DNA of 64,000 nucleotides from a virus: IMG/VR virus record IMGVR_UViG_3300020204_000007, positions 1 to 64,000 of that record; one strand, 5' to 3'. Shown piece by piece: positions 29,170 to 37,279 of this stretch (position 1 is its first letter; each line of letters starts with the position of its first letter). The notes under the pieces were generated by a model. It saw only the letters and a program-made list of their open reading frames with translations, ran no database searches and was not told where the DNA came from. The position numbers and the translations under genes were made by a program.

Positions 29170-29391
29170 ATGCCAACTCGAATCAATAAGAAAACAAATT
29201 ATAGAAATAAAACTGGGTTGCCTAGATTTTTTTGGGTGATGTTGACAGATTCTAAAGGGCAGCCAATTCCTATAGAAGAAATTGAAAAATTAACAATATT
29301 TGAGTGTTCTTCAAAGATAGATTTATTAGAGTATTTAGCAGAAAAAAACTTTCCAGAAGAAATAATTAATTTATTTACTTCAAAACTCTAA
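29170..29391 (+). CDS. Hypothetical protein, 73 aa
   Basis: Small basic protein (MPTRINKKTNYRNKTGLPRFFWVMLTD...), read from the ATG at 29170. The open frame extends upstream to 29038, overlapping the polymerase 3' end, so an earlier start cannot be excluded; the upstream part (WWRSNFPNWKS) looks less convincing. Its C-terminus reads ECSSKIDLLEYLAEKNFPEEIINLF. The stop overlaps the convergent gene at 29380 by 12 bases. Family unknown. Confidence 0.55.
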   Translation: MPTRINKKTNYRNKTGLPRFFWVMLTDSKGQPIPIEEIEKLTIFECSSKIDLLEYLAEKNFPEEIINLFTSKL

Positions 29392-29934
29392 CTTAATACC
29401 AAGGCTGACAGCTTTTTCTTTTACTTGAAATCCAGACTCCAACCAAAGTGGTCCGTAGATTCTAATCCCAGCATTAACTAAATAGTCTAAATCTTCACTT
29501 GGAAGAGTGCTTAAAACTTTATCTATTGGTTTTTGTACAGAAAATCCCACAGAATATTTTGACTGATTATATTTTTCAGTAATTTCAGTTTCTTTTTTAA
29601 GGTTTTCTTTTTCTTTAGTTTCTTTTGATTCTTTTTTCTCTTTTTGTTTCTTTTCTTTTTCTTTTTCAGAAGTTTTTGATTCTTCGCTAGTTGTTTCTTC
29701 GACTTCGCCGTTGGGTTTTGTTACACGAGTTGTGGTTTTCTTTTGCCATTTTTTAGATTCATATTCTCTTTTTAGTTTTTCTTTTTCTTCGGCGATAATC
29801 TTTTCTGTTTTTTCTTTATCAATAGTTACGACTTCTTTGATTTGAACATCTGGTTTTGGTTTATTGCCATATCCAATTGCATAACCACCAATTAAAGCGA
29901 CAACGCCAATGATTAGATATTTTTTATCAAACAT
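29380..29934 (-). CDS. Membrane-anchored coiled-coil protein, possible spanin, 184 aa
   Basis: The start at 29934 gives MFDKKYLIIGVVALIGGYAIGYG, a single N-terminal membrane anchor with a short cytoplasmic tail. A long, highly charged Lys/Glu region follows (about 40-120, KEKEKKQKEKKESKETKEK), probably a coiled coil or extended rod, and then a beta-rich C-terminus (KYSVGFSVQKP, AGIRIYGPLWLESGF, VSLGIKLEF). It directly follows and overlaps the endolysin, the usual site of spanin genes, and the topology (anchor, rod, outer-membrane-facing domain) suits a spanin. There is no lipobox, so it is not an o-spanin. The functional call is inference. Confidence 0.55.
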   Translation of the reverse strand: MFDKKYLIIGVVALIGGYAIGYGNKPKPDVQIKEVVTIDKEKTEKIIAEEKEKLKREYESKKWQKKTTTRVTKPNGEVEETTSEESKTSEKEKEKKQKEKKESKETKEKENLKKETEITEKYNQSKYSVGFSVQKPIDKVLSTLPSEDLDYLVNAGIRIYGPLWLESGFQVKEKAVSLGIKLEF

Positions 29935-30370
29935 AAGGATTATTCTTTTGTAAATCGCGCCATGATAAATTTTGAGGATTATATTCAAAGTGGGCGGTTT
30001 CTTTGAATTTTTTCCAATTACCAGCCCACCTTAAACCTTGTGGTTCTAGTTCGGTCTTAACTAACCCCCATACTTTTTTATAAAGCTTTTCGTCCCAAAC
30101 AATATTTCCAGTTTTATCTACAAAATGAAAATCTGCCGCAATTCTATAATTATGCGTAGACTGACCACCTTTGGCATTTGTTACAATTTTCCCTGGCTCA
30201 GTTCTGCCAAGAGCATATAATTTATCTTGGTCTTCCGATGAACGATAACAAGAATGGCATTGCATATTAAGATTATTTTTATGTGCTATTTCTAGCATTT
30301 TTTCGACAACTTTTTTTGCGGCTGGCATCAAATCTTCAAGAAGTTTTTTTGTTCTTTTGTCCATTTCCAT
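29927..30370 (-). CDS. Endolysin, M15-family L-alanyl-D-glutamate/D-Ala-D-Ala peptidase, 147 aa
   Basis: Zn-dependent M15-type peptidase that cleaves peptide stems of peptidoglycan. Motifs: CYRSSEDQDKLYALGRT (substrate region, ~41-57), STHNYRIAADFHF with zinc ligands H and D (~73-82), and TAHFEYNP containing the third ligand H and the catalytic E-x-x-H-type region near 130. The usual S-x-H-x-x-G-x-A-x-D motif has R in place of G. The single-domain length matches small phage endolysins. GAGGATATTACAA precedes the ATG. The gene overlaps the holin candidate upstream by 35 bases and the coiled-coil membrane gene downstream, making a lysis cassette. Without a signal peptide it needs a holin. Confidence 0.9.
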   Translation of the reverse strand: MEMDKRTKKLLEDLMPAAKKVVEKMLEIAHKNNLNMQCHSCYRSSEDQDKLYALGRTEPGKIVTNAKGGQSTHNYRIAADFHFVDKTGNIVWDEKLYKKVWGLVKTELEPQGLRWAGNWKKFKETAHFEYNPQNLSWRDLQKNNPYV

Positions 30371-30566
30371 TTGTAATATCCTCTTTAATCATGCGAGGTT
30401 CTTTGTAAGCTTTTTCTACACCATTTACTGCCGCTAAAGCAATAGCAACAGAAGCAATAGAATTAACAACTTCTACATCATTCACAAAGCCTAAAATAGC
30501 CAATAAAGTGATTGTATAAAAAGCTATCGCAGTTCTGCGACAACCATTGAATGGCTTTAATAACAT
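30336..30566 (-). CDS. Putative holin, 76 aa
   Basis: Short protein with two hydrophobic stretches: TAIAFYTITLLAILGFV (about 12-28) and VVNSIASVAIALAAVNGV (about 33-50), then a charged tail rich in Lys (KAYKEPRMIKEDI...NKKTS). That is a class II-like holin layout. It lies immediately before the endolysin and its ATG overlaps the stop of the preceding long gene (TAATG). The call rests on topology and position; no family signature was recognised. Confidence 0.65.
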   Translation of the reverse strand: MLLKPFNGCRRTAIAFYTITLLAILGFVNDVEVVNSIASVAIALAAVNGVEKAYKEPRMIKEDITNGNGQKNKKTS

Positions 30567-32713
30567 TATTTTTTCTTTAGTTTTGAAACCATGTTTTTCA
30601 ACTTAGTTACACTACCAAAGCCCTGTTGTTTATAAGGTTTATCATTTATTGTTTTTTGTTCTTTCATATGCTCAGAATAATTACCAATAGTATCTTCTTC
30701 TTTTGGCGGTTGAGCGGTTGCCCCTTCCCGTCGTTTTTCTAAAAACGACGGATTTTTTGCCGCTTGTGCTGATTTTTCCATAGATTTCTCCGTAGGATTT
30801 TTTGTTGATTCTTGTTTTTTAGTTTTTTTTGCTCTTTTTTTGATTTCATCTGCAACGCGACTAGAATCAATATCTTCCTGTGCTTGTATTGGTATACGAT
30901 TAGACAGAAAATCATATTCTCCTGGGACAGAATCTACCACAGATTGTGGTACTTCTTCAATCTTCTTTTTTGAAGTTTTGCCTGCAGACGGAATATGTTC
31001 ATGTGATGGAATTTCAGGTTGACGCGCAGTACTAGCAACTCTATCTCCAGTAATTGTATAAGCATCACCAGTTCTTTTTGTGTTGACAGCTCTTCTGCTC
31101 AAATCTTTTGCCGCTAATTCAGAAGCTACTCTTGAGTTATTGCTCGGATCAAAAAATTGTTTTGATTGTTGTTGTAATTCAGAACGAACTTCAGGAGTAT
31201 CCGGCCTTGGTTCCCACGCATTAACTCCACTAAAAACTGTTTCTCTTGTATCAATTTTCTGTGGTTCAGCTCTGACTGAAGGAGGAGCGCCCGCTCGACT
31301 ATTTGGCATTATTATATCTGCAGCAGCCTGCATAATATTAATTGGTTTTGGAGCAGGTAATGGAGCAAGACCTCTTTTTACTCGTTTTTCATTTTCTGCT
31401 TTAACTTGTTTAGTTTTCTTAGCGTGTAAATGTTCCGCAATAATTTCTGCTAGCTCTAAATGCTTTTCGCTAATTTTATCAGTAAAGGCTCTATTTGGTA
31501 TATCTCTAGCAACTGGGTGTCTTAATCTTAAGCCTTTTATTCCAGATTGTTCCGTTGTATCTTTTCCTTGTTTTTCTGTATCTGCTATAGGATTAGCTGC
31601 AATCCATTTTAATGCTCTAAAATCCGAAAGATGTTCGTGCCTTTTTAAAGGCGGTAGCCCTGTGGCCGCTCTTTTTTGATTTGTTTCATTAAAATGATTT
31701 TCCTCAAAATTATCATCATCAAACAAACTATTTATTTTATTTCTTTCTAATTCAATTGTTAATTTAGGATTATTGATTTTTAAATCATTTATTCTTTCTT
31801 GTATTTCTTTTGTAGTTAATTTTATCTTTTCGTTTCCAGTCAAAAGTTGGCTGTACAGCTTTATAACAGAAGGATCTACTTTTCGTGGAGTTATAACTGT
31901 TTCTGAAGTATCTGGTCTTGCAATATCAAGGCCGGACGGATGATCTAATGCATGGCGACGAGGATGTGTTGGTGCGGGTGTTTTTTTCTTTTCTGCTTCA
32001 GGTAAGTTTTGCCAATTTAAAAATTCTTGGTGACGAGGATGGTCAGGATTTTGAGGATTTTGTGCCCAAAGCTCTTCTTCTCCATTACCCTGCGGCGCTA
32101 ATGATTCCGCAGTATTCAAAAATTCTTCGGCATATTGTTGCGCCGTTTTTCTTGCAGATTCTGGAAGTAACGCATTTCCTGTTTGTTTTACAAAATGTTC
32201 TGCGGCATCGTGTGCATCTCGCCAATCTTTTATTGATTCTCTGTGTGCATCTGCTATTTCGTGCAATTGAGATTCATGTGTAGATTTTACAGGTTCTTGT
32301 TTCAGCTCTTGTTTTGCACTAGCAATTTTTTGTTGTATTGAATTTTTTGCATTTGCCCATTTATCTGCTCTTGTCCCATATGCATCTGCGACCGCTTGAT
32401 TACCTGAATTTTGTCCCAGTTTTGCATAATTTCTAAACATAGATTCAACGGCAGAAGCCAAGGCAGCGGCTTCTTGGTATTTTGATTCATCCATCAGGCG
32501 TTTTACGTGTGAACCTAAGTTTGCATGGTTTTCTGAAGCTGAAAGTGCTGGGTCAAATATGTGATTTTCGCCGCGAGTCAGGCTTATTCCTCCCTTTATT
32601 TTACCAGAGTATAAATCGGCAATTTGTTGTTCTGATAAACCCGCAGCTTTATTTTTTGAAGATGCGACTCTTGCTTTTTCTAGTCTTGATAAATTAATAG
32701 ATGGTTGTTTCAT
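30566..32713 (-). CDS. Large charged low-complexity protein of unknown function, 715 aa
   Basis: Very hydrophilic, lysine/glutamate/glutamine-rich protein, largely predicted disordered with helical patches (HEIADAHRESIKDWRDAHDAAEHF; EEFLNTAESLAPQ). It has proline-rich linkers (TPAPTHPRRHALDHPSG) and a basic Lys-rich C-terminus (GSVTKLKNMVSKLKKK). No enzyme motif, signal peptide or membrane segment is visible. It is coupled to the 791-residue neighbour by a TAATG overlap and to the holin by another. Possible roles are a packaged or ejected internal virion protein or a scaffold; the sequence does not decide. Same style as its neighbour, so the two may act together. Confidence 0.75.
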   Translation of the reverse strand: MKQPSINLSRLEKARVASSKNKAAGLSEQQIADLYSGKIKGGISLTRGENHIFDPALSASENHANLGSHVKRLMDESKYQEAAALASAVESMFRNYAKLGQNSGNQAVADAYGTRADKWANAKNSIQQKIASAKQELKQEPVKSTHESQLHEIADAHRESIKDWRDAHDAAEHFVKQTGNALLPESARKTAQQYAEEFLNTAESLAPQGNGEEELWAQNPQNPDHPRHQEFLNWQNLPEAEKKKTPAPTHPRRHALDHPSGLDIARPDTSETVITPRKVDPSVIKLYSQLLTGNEKIKLTTKEIQERINDLKINNPKLTIELERNKINSLFDDDNFEENHFNETNQKRAATGLPPLKRHEHLSDFRALKWIAANPIADTEKQGKDTTEQSGIKGLRLRHPVARDIPNRAFTDKISEKHLELAEIIAEHLHAKKTKQVKAENEKRVKRGLAPLPAPKPINIMQAAADIIMPNSRAGAPPSVRAEPQKIDTRETVFSGVNAWEPRPDTPEVRSELQQQSKQFFDPSNNSRVASELAAKDLSRRAVNTKRTGDAYTITGDRVASTARQPEIPSHEHIPSAGKTSKKKIEEVPQSVVDSVPGEYDFLSNRIPIQAQEDIDSSRVADEIKKRAKKTKKQESTKNPTEKSMEKSAQAAKNPSFLEKRREGATAQPPKEEDTIGNYSEHMKEQKTINDKPYKQQGFGSVTKLKNMVSKLKKK

Positions 32714-35088
32714 TATTTTCCACCTTCATTTTGCGGATCTTCATTTGTTTCCGTAAATTCTTTTAATTTTTCTTTTAGTCCGGCGTGCCTTCGTTTAAAA
32801 CGAATGTAATCTTCACGATTGTCAGACCTAGCACCCGCCTCTTTGATATACTCTCTATAATACTGGGGACTAATATTAACAATATCTTTAAAACTTCTAG
32901 TAGATCCCACTGGTATTGGTTCTTCGCTAGGAGTTGTGATGGTTTCTGCTGACGTAAACAAATCAGGTGATTCTGGTGGTGTGAATTGAGTAGCAACCGA
33001 TGAATGTGGATTATGCAAATGACTTCTTGGTTGTCCAGTTTTTAATCCCATTAAATTTTTTTCCGAGGCAGTACTATCTTGTGTTTGTTGATCTGTTTTA
33101 AGACCAAAACTTTCTCGAAAAATATCTGCAACTACTCTAGATAAACCCGATTTATCTTCTCCAACCATTGCACCCCATAAAGCTTTTGTTCTAGATTCAG
33201 GATCGGAGTCTTGTGCATCATCAAATTCTATAGTTGAAGTGCCAGAATTTCCGGGGCCATGAATATGGCTTCTAGATTGCATTTGTATTCCGGGCGCGGC
33301 TTTCATCGCTTCACGTTCTTTTTTTATACGATCATAAATATGCGATTTAAAATTAGATAATGGAGTCTGTTCAATTTTATCTTGATTTGCAGCGTTCAGC
33401 ATTTCTTGTAATTTTGTAACTGTCGGATGATTTGCGGCATCACCCGATTGTTTTGTTGAAGAGCCTGGTGACGAATTAAGAAATGTATTAACAGTTCCAA
33501 GAACATCTTGTGTATGTTCTGGAAATTCTGATACAAATTTGATAATATCGCCGCCTACGCCTGTTAACACCCTTTGCCTTACAGAAGGGGCATCATTCCC
33601 TTTTGTCTTCATACGATTTTCCAAATGCTGAAGCATATTTTTAGGATGTTGATCTTTGTAATTTAAACGAAATTCTCGCCCTTCTAGCTGAACAGAAGAT
33701 GGCGTTGCGCTTATTTGTGGATCTGGTTCATTAAGATTGCGTTCTACATATTGCCTAACAACCGGTTTTTTTGCTTTTGATTGAACTGATGCCGGCGTTG
33801 TCGGATTTGTTATTGTTTGTGCTACTGATTGTGTTGCTGGCTTATCGGACGGAAGATCCTTGTCATCTAGATCTATCCCCAAATTATCCCAATCGACTGC
33901 GGCCTTTGTTAAAGATTTATTTATTAAAGGTTTAGAACCAAGTCCTAAAAATTTTCTTTTAGCCATATCTACTTCTGGCTTAGACGCTGCTGGTTTAGGT
34001 TTTGATTGTTTTGTTTTCCAATTAGAAATAAAATTTTTAAATTTTTGTTTGAAACTATCTTTTTGTTTTGACTCATTTTCCTGTATGGGTTTACCATACA
34101 ATTGATGAAATCGATTTAAAATTGTTTTTTTATCATTCGCAGATAACTTAGCATGATTTTGTATTTTATTTGCAAACCCTTTTTTCCATTGTTCCAGCGC
34201 CTCTGAATCTAAATGCTCGTGCATATTTGTAGGTAAAAAAATTGGTTGATCTTCTTTTTTATTATTTAAAAATGACACAGGACCAGAAGGAGAATAATTC
34301 TGATCTTTGGGCGGTGGGGGATATAAAACACTAGATGGAATCGTAGATGGAAGAGCAATGTTATTTTTCTGTTTTTTCCGAGCTTCTTCTCGTTCTTTTT
34401 TCCATTTTTCAGACGGCGGTGCATATTGAATTTTAGGCGTCGATTGTGCGGATAATGGAATATCTTCTTTAAATCCACCAGTATGTATTTTTGCTGAATG
34501 TTCTGGTTCTGTTACAGCCGACATCGTAGACAAGGGAATCGTCCCTGTCGGCGGTAGTGTTGGTGCAGCTTGCTTTGAACTTTTAGGATTTTTTTGTTTT
34601 TTCGTCTTTGATTCTTTTTTAGCTTCCACAGGAGCAGCTGTTGGTTTTGATTCTTTTTTAGCTTCCACAGGAGCAGCTGTCGGTTTTGATTCTTTTTTAG
34701 CTTCCACAGGAGCAGCTGTTGGTTTTGATTCTTTTTTAGCTTCCACAGGAGCAGCTGTCGGTTTTGATTCTTTTTTAGCTTCCACGTTTTGTTGCGTATC
34801 AGCGCCATATAATTCATCAAAATTAGCCGCATCATTTTCAGCAAGAGGCGGTAATTCTTTAGATGATACAGTTTGTTTTGATTCTTTTTTAGCTTCCACA
34901 GGAGCAGCTGTTGGTTTTGTGGTTTTTTGTTTAGAAGAAGTTTTAATTGTTTTAGGTTTTGACGAGGGTTTGTCAGATGGAAGGTTGCTGTCATCTAGTG
35001 CGTCTTGCCAATTGTCTTTTTGTAATAGATCTGATTTTTTATCAGATGTAATCAAAAAACGCATCTTTTTCAAATGATTTAAAACCAT
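32713..35088 (-). CDS. Large low-complexity protein with KPTAAPVEAKKES repeats, 791 aa
   Basis: Start at 35088 is supported by AAGGA upstream. After a short N-terminus comes W-x-D-A-L-D-D-S-N-LPSDKP (about 27-42), then a Lys/Pro/Ala region with four full 13-residue tandem repeats and flanking partial ones (about 100-160). A second copy of the LPSDKP motif with its own preceding D-W-D-N-L segment lies near 395-415. Two similar histidine motifs occur (RSHIHGPGNSGTS and RSHLHNPHSS) in the C-terminal half. Most of the chain looks disordered. No enzymatic motif found. It heads the operon that runs into the lysis genes. Function unknown; ejected internal protein or scaffold are possibilities. Confidence 0.75.
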   Translation of the reverse strand: MVLNHLKKMRFLITSDKKSDLLQKDNWQDALDDSNLPSDKPSSKPKTIKTSSKQKTTKPTAAPVEAKKESKQTVSSKELPPLAENDAANFDELYGADTQQNVEAKKESKPTAAPVEAKKESKPTAAPVEAKKESKPTAAPVEAKKESKPTAAPVEAKKESKTKKQKNPKSSKQAAPTLPPTGTIPLSTMSAVTEPEHSAKIHTGGFKEDIPLSAQSTPKIQYAPPSEKWKKEREEARKKQKNNIALPSTIPSSVLYPPPPKDQNYSPSGPVSFLNNKKEDQPIFLPTNMHEHLDSEALEQWKKGFANKIQNHAKLSANDKKTILNRFHQLYGKPIQENESKQKDSFKQKFKNFISNWKTKQSKPKPAASKPEVDMAKRKFLGLGSKPLINKSLTKAAVDWDNLGIDLDDKDLPSDKPATQSVAQTITNPTTPASVQSKAKKPVVRQYVERNLNEPDPQISATPSSVQLEGREFRLNYKDQHPKNMLQHLENRMKTKGNDAPSVRQRVLTGVGGDIIKFVSEFPEHTQDVLGTVNTFLNSSPGSSTKQSGDAANHPTVTKLQEMLNAANQDKIEQTPLSNFKSHIYDRIKKEREAMKAAPGIQMQSRSHIHGPGNSGTSTIEFDDAQDSDPESRTKALWGAMVGEDKSGLSRVVADIFRESFGLKTDQQTQDSTASEKNLMGLKTGQPRSHLHNPHSSVATQFTPPESPDLFTSAETITTPSEEPIPVGSTRSFKDIVNISPQYYREYIKEAGARSDNREDYIRFKRRHAGLKEKLKEFTETNEDPQNEGGK
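34610..34784. repeat. 39-bp tandem repeat (13 codons), about 4.5 units
   Basis: Four full 39-base units begin at 34610, 34649, 34688 and 34727, with a partial fifth at 34766; one more separate copy lies near 34880. Units differ mainly at one base (TGTTGG or TGTCGG), and the two versions alternate, so the array probably grew by doubling a 78-base pair of units. It encodes KPTAAPVEAKKES on the minus strand. Confidence 0.9.
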
Positions 35089-35174
35089 GATTTTGTCCTT
35101 GACTTTTTGTATATTTTAATATATTGTCTTTAAATACTAAAACGTTAATATAAATTATACACCTGGAGTCATCT

Positions 35175-36098
35175 ATGGCAATTGATTTAAATAGAATGAC
35201 ATTTGGCGCTGAACTAGAACTTGGCGATGTTGATACAAAAATTATTTTACCGCCAGGAAATAAATGGTGCGATAAAGATGGATCTATTTGTAATTCCAAC
35301 GGAACCGCAAATGATCCAAAAAAAATCTTCAATCGATATGGTGGCGAAATTCAAATGAAACCAGAAAATTCGCCAGAAGAACTTTTGCATGCAACCAAAG
35401 ATATCTATTCTTTGTTTTCTAAAAAACATTTCAATTATACCACTAATTTACATGTTCATATTAGGGTTCCTGGTCTAAAAGAAGACTTAGATGCATTGAA
35501 GAAAATTACAGAATATTTACGCAAATATGATGAAGAAATTTATGAACTTATAGACCCAAATCCATTTCCAGAACGACAATTAAAATTTTCTAATCCAGAC
35601 TTTTACAACGGAGCAGTCTCTAGGTGGCGAAGAAGAAATAAATCGCATCGCTACCGCGTTTCAGAAAAAGTATATAAATTAATGATGAATGCTAAAACTC
35701 CTCAAGAATTTTACGAAGCCCATGCGCCTAAAAATAGGTTTGGACAGCCCATGTGGCATGTAGTTGTCAGGGCCGGTGTAAATTTAAAGCAGGTGTTTGA
35801 AGACACCGAGACTATTGAATTTAGACATTTCACTATGTCTCCAGATATGAATAAAATGCTTTCGGCCTATAAATGGCCAAAATTATTAATGGAAGCTATT
35901 TTTATTACTGGAGATGCGCCAAAACAAATACTAAAGAAAAATCCAGAATTAGAATTTCAAAAATTTCATGATTATGATCACAATTTAGATAAAATTTTCA
36001 AAAAAACAAATGTTTATCACAATAAACGATCTGTTGTTAGAGAAAATTATAAAACTTTGATTGAAGAAGGACTTATTGATGAGCAATCACTCTACTAA
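35175..36098 (+). CDS. Amidoligase-like (COOH-NH2 ligase fold) enzyme, 307 aa
   Basis: Resembles the amidoligase group related to glutamine synthetase and glutamate-cysteine ligase. Seen: FGAELELGD near residue 10 (G-x-E-x-E, first metal site), WCDKDGSI, then GGEIQMKPENSPEELLHATKDIY (E-x-x-x-P region near 55-75), TNLHVHIRVPGL near 95 (the H-x-H motif), and EFRHFTMSPDM near 215 (E-x-R). These are the conserved acidic/His/Arg elements of the family, which forms amide bonds using ATP. The substrate is unknown. GGAG precedes the ATG. The gene overlaps the phosphatase start by about 20 bases. Family membership is inferred by motif order, moderate certainty. Confidence 0.7.
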   Translation: MAIDLNRMTFGAELELGDVDTKIILPPGNKWCDKDGSICNSNGTANDPKKIFNRYGGEIQMKPENSPEELLHATKDIYSLFSKKHFNYTTNLHVHIRVPGLKEDLDALKKITEYLRKYDEEIYELIDPNPFPERQLKFSNPDFYNGAVSRWRRRNKSHRYRVSEKVYKLMMNAKTPQEFYEAHAPKNRFGQPMWHVVVRAGVNLKQVFEDTETIEFRHFTMSPDMNKMLSAYKWPKLLMEAIFITGDAPKQILKKNPELEFQKFHDYDHNLDKIFKKTNVYHNKRSVVRENYKTLIEEGLIDEQSLY

Positions 36099-36567
36099 TT
36101 CTTGGTCTAGAGCAAAAAAAATATTGTTTATTTGCACAGGCAATAAATTTAGAAGCCCATCTGCAGAACATATTTTAAAAACATTATCGCCGAATCTAGA
36201 GGTAAAATCAGCTGGAACTTCAGCTAATTCTGCCAATAATCATCTGATCGCTAAAAAAATGCGTCGTTGTTTGATTGAAATAGGCTATGAAGAGCCATCA
36301 ATTAAATCGCAACACGTTTCTAAAGAATTACTAGAATGGGCCGATCTTGTGTTTTATATGGCGCCAACTCACATAAAATATTTAACAGAAAACTACCCAG
36401 AATTTGCCATTAAATATCATGGTTTGTATACATTTGATAAAAGCAATGGCTTTGAATTAAATAGAATCGAAGATCCTGCATTTATCAAAAATCATTCAGA
36501 TGTTTTGCAAGTTACTAAATTAATTGAATTATGTGTAAAACGTGCAAAAGAAGTTTTAAACTTCTGA
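36079..36567 (+). CDS. Low-molecular-weight protein tyrosine phosphatase-like protein, 162 aa
   Basis: N-terminal catalytic loop ILFICTGNKFRSPSAE matches C-x5-R-S/T of LMW-PTP and arsenate reductase proteins (C19, R25, S26 from the ATG at 36079). The general-acid aspartate is probably in EDPAFIKNHSD near 133. An in-frame TTG 18 bases upstream is an alternative start. The fold is usually 140-160 residues, which matches. It overlaps the amidoligase-like gene, so the two are co-transcribed; joint action on a protein or nucleotide substrate is possible. Its own substrate could be phosphotyrosine, phosphoarginine or a small phosphate ester and cannot be told from sequence. Confidence 0.82.
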   Translation: MSNHSTNSWSRAKKILFICTGNKFRSPSAEHILKTLSPNLEVKSAGTSANSANNHLIAKKMRRCLIEIGYEEPSIKSQHVSKELLEWADLVFYMAPTHIKYLTENYPEFAIKYHGLYTFDKSNGFELNRIEDPAFIKNHSDVLQVTKLIELCVKRAKEVLNF

Positions 36568-36678
36568 CCCAGAAATTTTATTCTTTTGTCGGGCGCCAGT
36601 TGGAATACTCATTCCAGGTGGCGTTGGAATTTTTGGCATTTCTATTTTTAATTTAGGTATTTTTGATTGTTTAGACAT
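36556..36678 (-). CDS. Possible small protein, 40 aa, start uncertain
   Basis: Open frame after the deaminase-like gene, reading MSKQSKIPKLKIEMPKIPTP... from the ATG at 36678. The frame stays open upstream to an ATG at 36849, but that would overlap the deaminase gene by 106 bases, and neither start has a clear ribosome site. Composition (Lys, Pro, Ile) is plausible for a small basic protein. It may be the last gene of the minus-strand operon. Confidence 0.35.
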   Translation of the reverse strand: MSKQSKIPKLKIEMPKIPTPPGMSIPTGARQKNKISGSEV

Positions 36679-36742
36679 TGAAGATACTGTGCCATCTTTT
36701 AATTTATAAAGATGATCTTGAGTCTTTTCCGTTGCAGAAGAC

Positions 36743-37279
36743 TTACTTAATTTCTTGCATAGTTCTAAGATTTCTAACAGCTTCTTCAAGTTCACCTTCT
36801 GTCGCAATCCATGGCGGGACACAAACCATTTTATGTTGTATTTTACCATAATTGATTTGTTTCAAAAACGGTTTTAGCAATTCTTGTTCGTCTTGATGGC
36901 GGTTTTCTTTTAAATATGAAATATTAATAATATTTTTATCGAGCATTCTTGACAAACAGGCCATACAGGGCTGTACACTGACTAGAAATTCGTATTGATG
37001 TCGATGAGGAAATTCATTCATTTTATCAATTAAATCAATTTCTGCATGTCGAATCAAAAACTTTTTACTAGGATTTTTATCAATTGATATTTCGTTTTTT
37101 GCAAAATTATTTGATGCAAAAAAATTAATCAATTTATTTACACCAAAGGCAATGACTGAATTAGTTGAATTGTCTATTGCTATTGCAACAACTTGTACAA
37201 GAGGATCGTCACTGCGTTTTTTAAGGGCTTCAAAGAGGACTTCGGTATTAACTACTGGATAGCTTCCGTAGACAAACAT
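36743..37279 (-). CDS. Cytidine/deoxycytidylate deaminase-like protein, 178 aa
   Basis: Zinc-dependent deaminase motifs: IRHAEIDLI (H78, E80) and VQPCMACLSRML (C105, C108), the classic H-A-E ... P-C-x-x-C pair. dCMP deaminases of phages convert dCMP to dUMP, which feeds thymidine or hydroxymethyl-dUMP synthesis. There is a family-typical insertion between the strands (SNNFAKNEISIDKN) and a C-terminal extension. The gene begins 28 bases inside the end of the kinase-like gene, consistent with one operon with the thymidine-modification candidates. Substrate (dCMP, nucleotide or nucleic acid) is not certain. Confidence 0.8.
   Translation of the reverse strand: MFVYGSYPVVNTEVLFEALKKRSDDPLVQVVAIAIDNSTNSVIAFGVNKLINFFASNNFAKNEISIDKNPSKKFLIRHAEIDLIDKMNEFPHRHQYEFLVSVQPCMACLSRMLDKNIINISYLKENRHQDEQELLKPFLKQINYGKIQHKMVCVPPWIATEGELEEAVRNLRTMQEIK

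Noticed and set aside
31080-31679. 199-codon plus-strand open frame opposite the 715-residue gene
   Set aside because: It is the mirror of a Lys/Glu/Gln-rich gene, has no ribosome site and a Cys/Ser/Leu-rich composition typical of antisense frames.
34512-34994. 160-codon minus-strand frame with LLLWKLKKNQN repeats
   Set aside because: It is an alternate frame through the 39-bp repeat array of the 791-residue gene; the array keeps all frames open.
35099-35127. Sigma-70 promoter (TTGACT with a downstream TATTGT) for the amidoligase gene
   Set aside because: The -10 match at 17-base spacing is poor, and better -10 matches give spacings of 12-15 bases; chance is likely in such AT-rich DNA.
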